From: Lachnospiraceae bacterium
GTDB lineage: Bacteria > Bacillota > Clostridia > Lachnospirales > Lachnospiraceae
Length of the DNA: 64,000 bases
Direction: 5' to 3'
NCBI GenBank assembly: GCA_024696005.1
Contig: JAILHF010000011.1
Span: forward strand, 62,001 to 126,000
Part shown: positions 1 through 8,405 of the stretch, one piece after another
Layout: the number at the start of each line of letters is the position of its first letter
Position numbering within the stretch: position 1 is the stretch's first letter
Notes under the pieces: generated by a model
The model's input: only the letters and a program-made list of their open reading frames with translations
Database searches by the model: none
Told to the model about the DNA's origin: nothing
Translations under genes and position numbers: made by a program

Positions 1-2064
1 TGTGAGGGGACGGTAGCGCCGACGGCGGCAGCAGCCGGGAAAGCGGCAGAGGAATCGCATTATGTGGAGTATTCCGAGGCGCCGAAGGAGGACGGCATCG
101 CCATGGATGTGACGCCGCAGATGAGCGCACAGCCGCAGATGCAGCCCGCGGGGCAGGTTCCGCCTGCCGGAATGCAGCAGCAGTCTTATGCCCAGCCGCA
201 GCAGCTGGGGCCGAGCCCGTCGCAGCAGAGCTATGGGATGCCGCAGCAGACAAATGTGATGCCGACTCAGACGTTCGGGGCGGTGGTGCCGCCTGTGGGC
301 GGACAGCAGCAGGCTTACGGGACAGCACCGCAGCAGCTGGGGCCGAGCCCGTCAAAGCAGAGCTATGGGATGCCCCCGCAGCAGGGAATGGGGATGCCGC
401 AGCAGGGCTACGGAATGCCGCAGCAGGGGTATGCGATGCCTCAGCAGCAAGCTTATGCGCAGCCCCAGCAGCCAAACGGCATGCAGATGGCTTACGGAGC
501 CGTGGAACCGCCCGCCGGCGTTGCGCCGCAGATGGCCGGAACGGCACCGCAGCAGCAGTCCTTTGAGGGACAGCAGGGGACGGCCGAAACACAGCCGGAT
601 GCTTTTGACGTGATCTCCTATACCTGCCCGCAGTGCGGAGGCAGCATCTATGCCACCGAGGAGTCGGTGAACGGCTTCTGCAGCTACTGCGGATCCAATC
701 TGATGCTGCAGTCGCGCATGGGAAAGATGCCCAGGCCGAAAAAGATCATTCCCTTCAGCATCGACAAGCAGAAATGCAAAGCGGCTTACCAGAACTATAC
801 GGCAAAAGCACTTTTTGCGCCGAAGGAATTCAAGGATCCGAATGCCCTGGAGCGTTTCCGCGGGATCTACATGCCCTATTGGGTATACGACTCGGGGCTG
901 AACCAGCAGGTAAACCTGAGGGGCAAAAAGAGCTACCGGCGGGGCAATTACGTTTATACCGAGCATTATAAGTGCAGCGCCTACGTGGACTGCTTTTACC
1001 GCGGGCTCACGTTTGACGCGTCCGCATCCTTTGACGATTATTTCAGCCGGGGGATCGCGCCTTTCGATGTCCGGGCCATGGTGGATTTTAACGAGAATTA
1101 CATGAGCGGATTCTACGCCGACATGCAGGATGTCGACTACCGTGTGTACATGGCGGATGCCATGAATTTCAGCCAGAAGCAGATCTTTGCGGGGATCAGT
1201 TCCGCACGCTGCTTCCCGGGCGTGACGATCAGTGACGATGAATCGAAAACGATCCACCCGATGCTGGAGGGAGGATCGGCATATCTTGCTTTCCAGCCGG
1301 TCTGGTTCCTTTCCTACCGGAAGAAGGACCGCGTGGCCTATGCGGTCGTCAACGGTCAGACCGGAAAGATCGTCAGCGACCTGCCGGTGGACAACAAGAA
1401 GGTGTTGCTCTCGGCCGGGCTGATCGCGCTGGTCCTTTACGCGATCATGGCATTTCTTCCGGCCATGACGCCGGTCGTGCTTCTGGGAACGACCCAGTTC
1501 ATTTCCCTGGTATCTGTGGGAATGCTTCTGGCCACGCTCTCCAAGGTGATCAAACGGGAAAAACGCCTGGACGATAAAGGTTATCTGAGCAAATACGATC
1601 TGAAAAATTACAAGGCGAAAGAGGTCAAGGACAACAGCGGTAAAAAGGCGACGGCCGGGGTGCTTTCGGCCATCGGTGTGGTTGCCGTTGTGGGTCTTCA
1701 GTTCGGCGTGCAGATCGCCGCGGTGATCATATCGCTCGTCGGAGCCAAGCTCCTGGCGCTCATAGCGGCAGCCACGATGGTCATAATGACCTTTATCGGC
1801 TTTTCCAAGGCGGGAGAGGGGCCGAAGGAGACCAAGACCGGTCTTCAGCTCGGACTGGCCGCCATCCTCGGAGCCACGGCTTTTGCAACGCTTTTGCACA
1901 TCTTCAGGCCGCCTTCGGACCTCCTGTTTTATGGCGGGACGTTCGTGATGATGGCAGGCACGATCATTTGCCAGCTGCTGTCGCTGAAGCAGTACAATCT
2001 GCTGACGACGCATCCGCTGCCGCAGCTGAACAGGAAAGGAGGGGATGACAGTGCGCCGGTATGA
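1..2064 (+). CDS. Zinc-ribbon, Gln/Pro-rich membrane protein (5' truncated by window edge)
   Basis: The frame is open from base 1, so the start lies outside the window; 687 residues are visible. The first ~195 residues are low-complexity and rich in Gln, Pro, Met, Gly and Tyr (repeats such as GYGMPQQ). A zinc ribbon follows at about residues 208-229 (CPQCGG then CSYCGS), then a soluble domain of ~230 residues and about five hydrophobic segments to the C-terminus. This matches the TFIIB-type zinc-ribbon membrane proteins of Clostridia that sit next to TPM-domain proteins, as here. Exact function is unknown to me. A start at ATG 102, preceded at some distance by AAGGAGG, is possible but the upstream codons look coding. 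Confidence 0.75.
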   Translation, partial: CEGTVAPTAAAAGKAAEESHYVEYSEAPKEDGIAMDVTPQMSAQPQMQPAGQVPPAGMQQQSYAQPQQLGPSPSQQSYGMPQQTNVMPTQTFGAVVPPVGGQQQAYGTAPQQLGPSPSKQSYGMPPQQGMGMPQQGYGMPQQGYAMPQQQAYAQPQQPNGMQMAYGAVEPPAGVAPQMAGTAPQQQSFEGQQGTAETQPDAFDVISYTCPQCGGSIYATEESVNGFCSYCGSNLMLQSRMGKMPRPKKIIPFSIDKQKCKAAYQNYTAKALFAPKEFKDPNALERFRGIYMPYWVYDSGLNQQVNLRGKKSYRRGNYVYTEHYKCSAYVDCFYRGLTFDASASFDDYFSRGIAPFDVRAMVDFNENYMSGFYADMQDVDYRVYMADAMNFSQKQIFAGISSARCFPGVTISDDESKTIHPMLEGGSAYLAFQPVWFLSYRKKDRVAYAVVNGQTGKIVSDLPVDNKKVLLSAGLIALVLYAIMAFLPAMTPVVLLGTTQFISLVSVGMLLATLSKVIKREKRLDDKGYLSKYDLKNYKAKEVKDNSGKKATAGVLSAIGVVAVVGLQFGVQIAAVIISLVGAKLLALIAAATMVIMTFIGFSKAGEGPKETKTGLQLGLAAILGATAFATLLHIFRPPSDLLFYGGTFVMMAGTIICQLLSLKQYNLLTTHPLPQLNRKGGDDSAPV

Positions 2065-2875
2065 GAGACTTAGGATGACAATTCTTCTTGCCGCCGTTTT
2101 GGCGGTGATCGCAGGCTTTTTCGGCAGTGCTCTCCCCGTAAGGGCGGAGGAATACTGGGAAAAGAACAAAGAAAGCGGCTACGAGGTCGTCATCGATGAC
2201 GGGGAAGAGCTTCTTGACCCGGACGAGCTCGAAGATCTCGCGGAGCTGATGTACAAGATCAGCGAATACGGCAACGTCGTGTTCTATACCTGCAGCGAAA
2301 GCGGACAGGCTCTGGAAAAGGAAGCGGACAGCAGGGCCGACGAATACTATTATTCCCTTTTCCGTGATGAGAACGGTGTGATCTTCATCATCGATTTCGA
2401 TTACGGGCACAACGCAGACGAGCATTGCATGCTCTGGACCAACACGTACGGGGAACTGGAGAAAAAACTGACGGCTTCCAAGCTGAACTCCATGCTGGAC
2501 AATACGTTCAACAACGCGGGTTACCATGACTGGAAGGGTTATGCGGATGAGACCTTCGGGCAGATCCTGGAGTATTTTGAGACCGGAAAACTCGCCGAGC
2601 CCATGAAATGGATCGTGAACATCTTTCTGGCCATCATCCTTTCCCTGATGCTGAATTTTGCTTTTGTGAGTTACAGCATCCGCTCGAAGGAGCCGAATGC
2701 GAAAGAGCTTTTGGCAGGAATGTATCAGAAGTTCCAGATGGGGGATCCGCACATGGTGCTGACCTCGACGACCAAGGTTTATGATCCGCCTTCATCCTCA
2801 TCCGGAGGAGGCGGCAGAAGCGGTGGCGGCGGTGGCGGCGGTCACTCCCACAGCGGAGGCGGCCACAGAGCCTGA
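2051..2875 (+). CDS. TPM-domain (YgcG/TPM_phosphatase-like) membrane protein with Gly/His-rich tail
   Basis: A hydrophobic signal segment ending near LPVRAEE leads into a TPM-type domain (about residues 35-165), then a transmembrane helix near residues 187-210 and a tail made almost only of Gly, Ser and His. This is the layout of YgcG-family TPM proteins, known as extracytoplasmic domains linked to phosphatase or photosystem-repair activities in other lineages; the bacterial role is poorly defined. It overlaps the end of the zinc-ribbon gene. An ATG at 2045 sits only 2 bases from the Shine-Dalgarno core (GGAGG, 2038-2042), while GTG 2051 has the ideal 8-base spacing, so I prefer GTG. Confidence 0.8.
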   Translation: MRRYERLRMTILLAAVLAVIAGFFGSALPVRAEEYWEKNKESGYEVVIDDGEELLDPDELEDLAELMYKISEYGNVVFYTCSESGQALEKEADSRADEYYYSLFRDENGVIFIIDFDYGHNADEHCMLWTNTYGELEKKLTASKLNSMLDNTFNNAGYHDWKGYADETFGQILEYFETGKLAEPMKWIVNIFLAIILSLMLNFAFVSYSIRSKEPNAKELLAGMYQKFQMGDPHMVLTSTTKVYDPPSSSSGGGGRSGGGGGGGHSHSGGGHRA

Positions 2876-2876
2876 T

Positions 2877-3263
2877 TCAATTCTTTTTGCAGTGGTTTTT
2901 GAAAGCTTCAAAGGTCTCGGCGCTGATCACGTGCTCGATGCGGCAGGCATCCCGCTCTGCCGTGACGGGGTCAACGCCCCAGGCCACCAGCATTTCGGAC
3001 ATAAAACGGTTCTTTTCGTATATGGATTCCGCGATCTGTTTTCCGCTTTCGGTAAGATAGATGAAGCCGGCGTCCGTGACCGTGATATGTCCTTTTGTAC
3101 GCAGATTTTTCATGCCGATCGACACGCTGGACTTTTTGAATCCCATTTCATTGGCAATATCCACGCTGCGCACCACCGGAAGGTGCTTGCTGAGGATCAG
3201 GATCGTTTTCAGGTAGTTTTCGGAGGATTCCGTTGATTTTACCGCCGTTTCATCTGTTGCCAT
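2877..3263 (-). CDS. DtxR/MntR-family metal-dependent transcriptional regulator
   Basis: The 128-residue protein has an N-terminal winged helix-turn-helix (about residues 12-75, with SSENYLKTI and the recognition region FKKSSVSIGMKNL) and a C-terminal dimerisation/metal region containing CRIEHVIS, the motif carrying metal ligands in MntR and DtxR. It should repress or activate metal transport genes in response to Mn(II) or Fe(II). The short length fits MntR/IdeR proteins without an SH3-like third domain. It ends one base from the TPM gene and is divergent from the MATE gene, so the shared 130-bp region may be its target. Which metal it senses cannot be told from sequence. Confidence 0.85.
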   Translation of the reverse strand: MATDETAVKSTESSENYLKTILILSKHLPVVRSVDIANEMGFKKSSVSIGMKNLRTKGHITVTDAGFIYLTESGKQIAESIYEKNRFMSEMLVAWGVDPVTAERDACRIEHVISAETFEAFKNHCKKN

Positions 3264-3291
3264 TTTTTGCAGCCTTCTTTCTAATTTCTGT

Positions 3292-3320
3292 TATATAAAA
3301 CTAACACGCATCGAATGCAA
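3292..3320 (-). promoter_or_regulatory. Promoter of the DtxR-like regulator
   Basis: On the - strand TTGCAT (3320-3315), a 17-base spacer and TATATA (3297-3292) precede the regulator by about 28 bases. The -10 lies in an AT-rich imperfect palindrome (GTTATATAAAACTAAC), a plausible operator for autoregulation, which is inference. Confidence 0.5.
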
Positions 3321-3357
3321 TATAGCATATTCTACCCAAAAAAGCAAATCGAAGCGT

Positions 3358-3386
3358 TTGCCCGTGCAGGGAAAATGTGTTATCAT
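3358..3386 (+). promoter_or_regulatory. Promoter of the MATE gene, predicted leaderless
   Basis: TTGCCC (3358-3363), 17-base spacer, TATCAT (3381-3386). The ATG at 3394 begins seven bases after the -10 box, so transcription should start at or next to the A of ATG. No Shine-Dalgarno sequence precedes it. Confidence 0.55.
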
Positions 3387-3393
3387 ATTGCTC

Positions 3394-4746
3394 ATGTCAG
3401 AAAACAGAGATGAAAAGAAAGATGAGGAACGCCGGGAGCGGATGACGAACACGCCGGTTCCACGCCTGATCACGGAGCTGGCTGTTCCGACGATCATCAG
3501 CATGCTGGTCACCGCGATCTATAACTCGGCAGACAAATACTTTGTAGGAAGAATATCAACGGAAGCATCGGCGGCGGTGGGGATCGCTTTTCCGATGATG
3601 GCGATCGTGCAGGCGCTCGGTTTCTTTTACGGCCACGGATCCGGCAATTTCCTGGCCAGGATGATGGGAGCCGGGAAGCACAAGGAAGCCTCGGAGATGG
3701 CATCCACCGGATTCGCGCTGGCTCTGTTGACGGGAACGGCGGTGGCGCTGCTGGGAAACGGCTTCATCAAGCCCCTGGCTTTCCTGCTCGGAGCGACACC
3801 CGGCAGCCTTCAGGATACCATGGATTACATGCGAATCATCCTGATCGGCGCCCCGTTCATGGCAGGGCAGTTTGTGATCAATAACCAGCTGCGTTTTCAG
3901 GGGAATGCCGTGGTGGCCATGGTGGGCCTGATGTGCGGCGCCGTGATGAACGTCGGGCTCGATCCCCTGCTGATCCTGGTCTTCAAGATGGGAGTGAGCG
4001 GTGCGGCCATCGCCACGATCGCGGGGCAGATCACCAGCTTCTGCATCCTGCTTCTGGGAAGCATGAAGAAGGGCAGCATACGCGTGAATCCCCGGAATGT
4101 GCGGATCAACGGCTATTATCTGCTGCAGATCATAAACGGCGGAAGCCCGTCCCTGTTCCGGCAAGGGCTGGCAGCCATTTCCTCCATGCTGCTCAACCAT
4201 GCGGCAGGAGACCTGGGAGGAGATGCGGCCATCGCGGCCATGTCGGTAGCCACGACGGTATCGATGACGCTGGGCTCGGCCCTGATCGGCTTCGGGCAGG
4301 GATACCAGCCCGTGTGTTCCTATAATTACGGCGCAGGTCTTACGGGACGCGTAAAGGAAGGGTACTGGTTCTGCGTGAAATGGGGAACCCTCTTCCTGAC
4401 GATTGTCGGGACGGCCTGCTTCATCTTTGCACCGCAGATCGTCCTGTTTTTCAGGGACGACCCGGCCGTTGCCGCGGTCGGGCAAGTGGCTTTGCGTTGT
4501 CAGGCGGTAGTGATGCCGCTTTCGGCACCGATCGTCATGGGGAACATGATGCTTCAGTCCATCGGAAAGGGCGTGAAGGCATCGATCACGGCCTCGGCCC
4601 GCAACGGGATCTTTTTCATCCCGCTGATCCTCGTTCTTCCGTTGTTCCTGGGAATTACGGGAGTGGAGATCACGCAGGCCGTTGCGGATGTGATGACTTT
4701 GTCCATCACGCTTCCCCTGACCTTTTCGGAATTAAAGAAAATGTAG
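3394..4746 (+). CDS. MATE-family multidrug/Na+-drug efflux transporter
   Basis: The 450-residue product has the MATE layout: a short charged N-terminus, then about twelve transmembrane helices in two similar halves, beginning with the typical ITELAVPTIISMLVTAIYN and containing GHGSGNFLARMMG, a common first-half loop in bacterial MATE proteins. It is expected to export cationic compounds in exchange for Na+ or H+. The start at 3394 lies immediately downstream of a promoter and lacks a ribosome binding site; an alternative ATG at 3442 has a weak GGGAG only 3 bases away. Neighbour to a metal regulator, but no evidence of metal transport in the protein itself. Confidence 0.88.
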   Translation: MSENRDEKKDEERRERMTNTPVPRLITELAVPTIISMLVTAIYNSADKYFVGRISTEASAAVGIAFPMMAIVQALGFFYGHGSGNFLARMMGAGKHKEASEMASTGFALALLTGTAVALLGNGFIKPLAFLLGATPGSLQDTMDYMRIILIGAPFMAGQFVINNQLRFQGNAVVAMVGLMCGAVMNVGLDPLLILVFKMGVSGAAIATIAGQITSFCILLLGSMKKGSIRVNPRNVRINGYYLLQIINGGSPSLFRQGLAAISSMLLNHAAGDLGGDAAIAAMSVATTVSMTLGSALIGFGQGYQPVCSYNYGAGLTGRVKEGYWFCVKWGTLFLTIVGTACFIFAPQIVLFFRDDPAVAAVGQVALRCQAVVMPLSAPIVMGNMMLQSIGKGVKASITASARNGIFFIPLILVLPLFLGITGVEITQAVADVMTLSITLPLTFSELKKM

Positions 4747-4777
4747 GTTCATATGATATCCAGAGGAGGAAAAGAAA

Positions 4778-5494
4778 ATGCAAAAGAATGACATCGGACA
4801 GCTGTTACAGAGCAATGCCTATCCGGGAAGAGGGATCATCCTGGGACGCACGCCGGATGGCACGAAAGCGGTATGTGCCTACTTCATCATGGGACGCAGC
4901 GTTAACAGCCGCAATCGCGTTTTTGTGGAAGACGGGGAAGGGATCCGCACCCAGGCGTTCGATCCTGCCAAGCTTTCCGATCCGAGCCTGATCATCTATG
5001 CGCCCGTGCGTGTGCTCGGGAACAAGACGATCGTGACGAACGGTGACCAGACGGATACCATCTATGAGGGGATGGACAAGCAGCTGACCTTTGAGCAATC
5101 CCTGCGCAGCCGGGAATTTGAGCCGGACGGGCCGAACTACACGCCCAGGATCAGCGGGATCATGCATATCGAGAACGGCAGATACAATTACGCCATGAGC
5201 ATCTTAAAGAGCGACAACGGCGATCCCGAATGCTGCGACCGTTTTACCTTTGCCTATGAAAATCCCAGAGCCGGAGAAGGGCGCTTCCTGCATACCTATC
5301 AGAGTGACGGGGATCCCCTGCCTTCGTTTGAGGGCGAGCCGGAATGGATCGGGATCACGAGCAACAATGTCGACGAATTCGCGAAAACTCTGTGGGAATC
5401 GCTCAACGAGGACAACAAAGTCTCCCTCTTCGTGCGCATGATCGATATTCAGAACGGGGAAAAGGTAAGCCGTATCATTAACAAAAATCAATAA
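4778..5494 (+). CDS. IMP cyclohydrolase, PurO-like
   Basis: The 238-residue protein resembles the stand-alone, archaeal-type IMP cyclohydrolase (PurO family), which closes FAICAR to IMP in the last step of purine synthesis. Visible hallmarks are the N-terminal YPGRGIILGRTPDG, the early Ser/Asn region MGRSVNSRNR, and a following beta-rich domain. A good ribosome binding site (GAGGAGG) precedes the ATG. The next gene encodes the partner activity, AICAR formyltransferase, 45 bases downstream. Together they replace the bifunctional PurH of most bacteria. Assignment of the reaction is from family resemblance and gene pairing. Confidence 0.85.
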   Translation: MQKNDIGQLLQSNAYPGRGIILGRTPDGTKAVCAYFIMGRSVNSRNRVFVEDGEGIRTQAFDPAKLSDPSLIIYAPVRVLGNKTIVTNGDQTDTIYEGMDKQLTFEQSLRSREFEPDGPNYTPRISGIMHIENGRYNYAMSILKSDNGDPECCDRFTFAYENPRAGEGRFLHTYQSDGDPLPSFEGEPEWIGITSNNVDEFAKTLWESLNEDNKVSLFVRMIDIQNGEKVSRIINKNQ

Positions 5495-5515
5495 ATATAT
5501 CAAGATATAACAAAG

Positions 5516-5524
5516 TTATCCACA
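5516..5524 (+). other. Isolated consensus DnaA box (TTATCCACA)
   Basis: A perfect TTATCCACA lies in the short gap between the two purine genes, just upstream of the second gene's ribosome binding site (AAAGGAGG). A single box can occur by chance. Confidence 0.3.
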
Positions 5525-5539
5525 CAAAGGAGGAAAACT

Positions 5540-6718
5540 ATGAAGGAATTGGAACTCAAATACGGCTGTAACCCCAACCAGGTGCCTGCCAAGATCTTTG
5601 TGAACGACGGAAGGGATCTTCCGATCGAGGTGCTGAACGGCAGACCCGGTTATATCAATTTCATGGATGCATTTAACGGCTGGCAGCTCGTAAAAGAGCT
5701 CAAGGCGGCCACGAAGCTTCCGGCTGCGGCTTCCTTTAAGCACGTTTCTCCTGCCGGCGCGGCAGTCGGGATCGAGCTGGACGATACCCTGAAGAAGATC
5801 TATTTTGTGGATCCGACGGCAGAGCTCTCACCCCTGGCCTGTGCTTATGCCCGTGCGAGAGGGGCGGACCGCATGTCCTCCTTCGGCGATTTTATCGCCC
5901 TTTCCGATGCCTGTGACCTGGCCACGGCCAAACTGATCAAGCCTGAAGTCTCGGACGGCATCATCGCGCCCGGCTATGAGCCCGAAGCGCTTGAGCTGCT
6001 GAAGGGAAAGAAGAAGGGCGCTTATAACGTGATCAAGATCGATCCGGACTACCGTCCCCAGCCGATCGAGCATAAGGACGTGTTCGGCATCAGCTTTGAG
6101 CAGGGCAGAAACGAACTGCCGATCGAAGGCAAGCTCCTGGAGAATATCGTGACCGCCAACAAGAACCTGCCGGAACAGGCGGCCATCGACCTTCTGATCG
6201 CACTGATCACTTTGAAGTACACGCAGTCCAATTCGGTCTGCTATGCAAAGGGCGGACAGGCCATCGGCATCGGCGCCGGGCAGCAGAGCCGCATTCACTG
6301 CACGCGTCTGGCAGGCTCCAAGGCCGATAACTGGCTGCTGCGCCAGTCACCGAAGGTTCTGGGGCTGGAGTTTGTGGACGGGATCAGCCGCGCTGACAGA
6401 GACAATTCCATCGATCTCTACATCGGCGAGGATTACATGGATGTGCTGGCTGAGGGAGCATGGCAGAAGGTGTTCAAGACCAAGCCTGAAGTCTTTACCA
6501 CGGAGGAGAAGAAAGCCTGGCTGGCTCAGGCCGGAGATGTGGCCCTTGGTTCGGATGCGTTCTTCCCCTTCAGTGACAATATCGAGCGCGCTGCCCGTTC
6601 GGGCGTGAAGTATGTGGCGCAGCCCGGAGGATCAAAAAGGGACCAGGACGTGATCGATGCCTGCGACAAGCTCGGAATGGTCATGGCCTTTACCGGGATC
6701 CGTTTGTTCCACCATTAA
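5540..6718 (+). CDS. Phosphoribosylaminoimidazolecarboxamide formyltransferase, stand-alone (PurH C-domain/PurV type)
   Basis: The 392-residue protein is the AICAR transformylase part of PurH without the N-terminal IMP cyclohydrolase domain. It begins ELKYGCNPNQ and has SFKHVSPAGAAVG, the Lys-His motif that binds substrate and acts in catalysis in this family, and QSNSVCYAKGGQAIGIGAGQQSR near residues 228-250, another family hallmark. It transfers a formyl group from 10-formyltetrahydrofolate to AICAR. The upstream PurO-like gene supplies ring closure. The start has an AAAGGAGG site at normal spacing. It is convergent with the ABC permease gene, only 7 bases apart, without an obvious terminator. 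Confidence 0.92.
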   Translation: MKELELKYGCNPNQVPAKIFVNDGRDLPIEVLNGRPGYINFMDAFNGWQLVKELKAATKLPAAASFKHVSPAGAAVGIELDDTLKKIYFVDPTAELSPLACAYARARGADRMSSFGDFIALSDACDLATAKLIKPEVSDGIIAPGYEPEALELLKGKKKGAYNVIKIDPDYRPQPIEHKDVFGISFEQGRNELPIEGKLLENIVTANKNLPEQAAIDLLIALITLKYTQSNSVCYAKGGQAIGIGAGQQSRIHCTRLAGSKADNWLLRQSPKVLGLEFVDGISRADRDNSIDLYIGEDYMDVLAEGAWQKVFKTKPEVFTTEEKKAWLAQAGDVALGSDAFFPFSDNIERAARSGVKYVAQPGGSKRDQDVIDACDKLGMVMAFTGIRLFHH

Positions 6719-6725
6719 AAAGAGC

Positions 6726-8405
6726 TTAAAACAGTTCGGACATATTGTTCTGAATGATGCGGCTGCCGAAAAACACGGCAGCCGCATCTGCGCAAAGGAG
6801 CAAAACGAGCAGGATGACGCGGACGGCCGCCAGGGGAAGGCCGAAGCCTTCATAGAGCAGGAAGGCCAGTCCGCAGAGCAGGATGGCACCTACCAGCATG
6901 ACAGCCATGTTGAAGAAGCTGTTTAGGTTGCCGCGCAGGGCGCTGTATTCATCATCCCAGAGAGTAAAAGGCGAGGCGCTGTCCATTCCCAGGCCGATGA
7001 CGATCACGATCAGAAGGATGGCGAGAGACAGGATGCTGAAATAAACGCCCTCACCGACGGAGAATTGCAGTTTCAGCCCGGCGATGATCACCGAAAGGAT
7101 CAGGATGGGGGCGGTGACAAAGAAGGCGATGGAACCTTTTGCGAGCATCTGCGTCCGGTAGGAGACAGGGATGAATTTGATCAGATCCACATGGGCGCCT
7201 TCCCTGGTAAAGGCGGTGGATGCAAGGGTGTTGAGGGCCGAGGCGATGAAAGCGATCACGATCACGGCCAGCAGCAGGATCAGGGAAGCGCGTTCATAAC
7301 CTTCGCCGTACATGCGGAAAAATGCCTGAATGGTCTCGTTTTCCCTGGTGATATGGAAAAAGACGAGCAGGCCCACGGGCCAGAGCAGGTTGATATAGAT
7401 GCAGTTGGAAGAATAGGCTCTGGTCCGGAGAAGGACGCGGAGCTCTTTTTTGACATAGGAAAAGAACAAGGGAGAGGGCTTCAGGTTCAGCGCCTTCTCA
7501 CGGGTGCGGCTGCGGCCGCTTCCGAGCGCGCCGGCTGTATAAAGGCCTTCCTGATAGAGGAAACGTCCTGCAAGGAGCATCAGGCCCAGGGCAGCGGCAT
7601 TTCCGACGATGTAGAAAAGCAGGCCGGGCACGTTCTGTTCGGCCACGGCCCGGCAGAGCATGGGGGTGGTGAAAAAGAGGACGTTGCAGACACGCAGGAA
7701 GAAGTTGCTGTCCGCGACCATCGAATCCACGTAATTGCTCATGCTGATCCCGCCCATGTCCCGGAACGAATACAGGAAGAGGGCGATGAAGAGTACCAGC
7801 AGGAAAGAGGAACAATGGTAAAAGGTCTTGCGGCTGCGCACCTTTCGAAGGCAGGCCATCAGGACCAGACTGAGCAGGGTGCAGTAGATCAGGGGGAGCA
7901 GGGGCAGGGTGGCTGTCCCGAGCAGCGCCGCCAGGATCCCGACGGGGCCGAGGGCCGGCCAGGGGCCGTCTGCCTCGATGGCTGCGACATAATAGCCGAT
8001 GAACATGGAGAAGAGTACCAGAAACTCCATGACGCTCTCGGCAAGGAAGGTATGGAAGAACTTGGCAGCCAGCAGAAGATGGCTGTTGATCGGCAGTGTA
8101 ACCACATGCTCCCTGTCTGAGGAAAAGAAGAGCACGTTGAAGACGACCGTTATGCCCAGGATCATCGAAAAGGCGGAGATGATGTGAAGCTCCGAGACAA
8201 GGCCGTTCACCCGGTTGCCTTCCATCATCATGGCCAGGGACAGGATATAGCTGATATAGCCGCAGATGATGCAGCAGGGCAGCATGATGCAGGTGACGGC
8301 AATGATGCCCAGGGAGGTATAAAGGCTTACTTTGACGCCTTCCTCGGGCATGGGCATCTCGAAGTTTTTTCGGTAAACACGGAAAAGACTGCGGGCAGGG
8401 TTCAT
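6726..8405 (-). CDS. ABC exporter permease, large membrane subunit
   Basis: A 559-residue, strongly hydrophobic protein with about twelve transmembrane segments. It starts four bases inside the end of the ATP-binding gene, so the two are translationally coupled and form one transporter. The arrangement (NatA/CcmA-like ATPase followed by a ~560-residue permease with VMEFLVLFSMFIGYY and SALNTLASTAFTREG segments) fits the ABC-2-like exporters of Firmicutes. The substrate is unknown. No solute-binding protein is nearby, which supports export over import. Confidence 0.78.
   Translation of the reverse strand: MNPARSLFRVYRKNFEMPMPEEGVKVSLYTSLGIIAVTCIMLPCCIICGYISYILSLAMMMEGNRVNGLVSELHIISAFSMILGITVVFNVLFFSSDREHVVTLPINSHLLLAAKFFHTFLAESVMEFLVLFSMFIGYYVAAIEADGPWPALGPVGILAALLGTATLPLLPLIYCTLLSLVLMACLRKVRSRKTFYHCSSFLLVLFIALFLYSFRDMGGISMSNYVDSMVADSNFFLRVCNVLFFTTPMLCRAVAEQNVPGLLFYIVGNAAALGLMLLAGRFLYQEGLYTAGALGSGRSRTREKALNLKPSPLFFSYVKKELRVLLRTRAYSSNCIYINLLWPVGLLVFFHITRENETIQAFFRMYGEGYERASLILLLAVIVIAFIASALNTLASTAFTREGAHVDLIKFIPVSYRTQMLAKGSIAFFVTAPILILSVIIAGLKLQFSVGEGVYFSILSLAILLIVIVIGLGMDSASPFTLWDDEYSALRGNLNSFFNMAVMLVGAILLCGLAFLLYEGFGLPLAAVRVILLVLLLCADAAAVFFGSRIIQNNMSELF

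Noticed and set aside
352-2169. Long - strand frame opposite the zinc-ribbon gene (605 codons)
   Set aside because: Shadow; Arg/His-rich translation without family features, while the + strand has a zinc ribbon and membrane helices.
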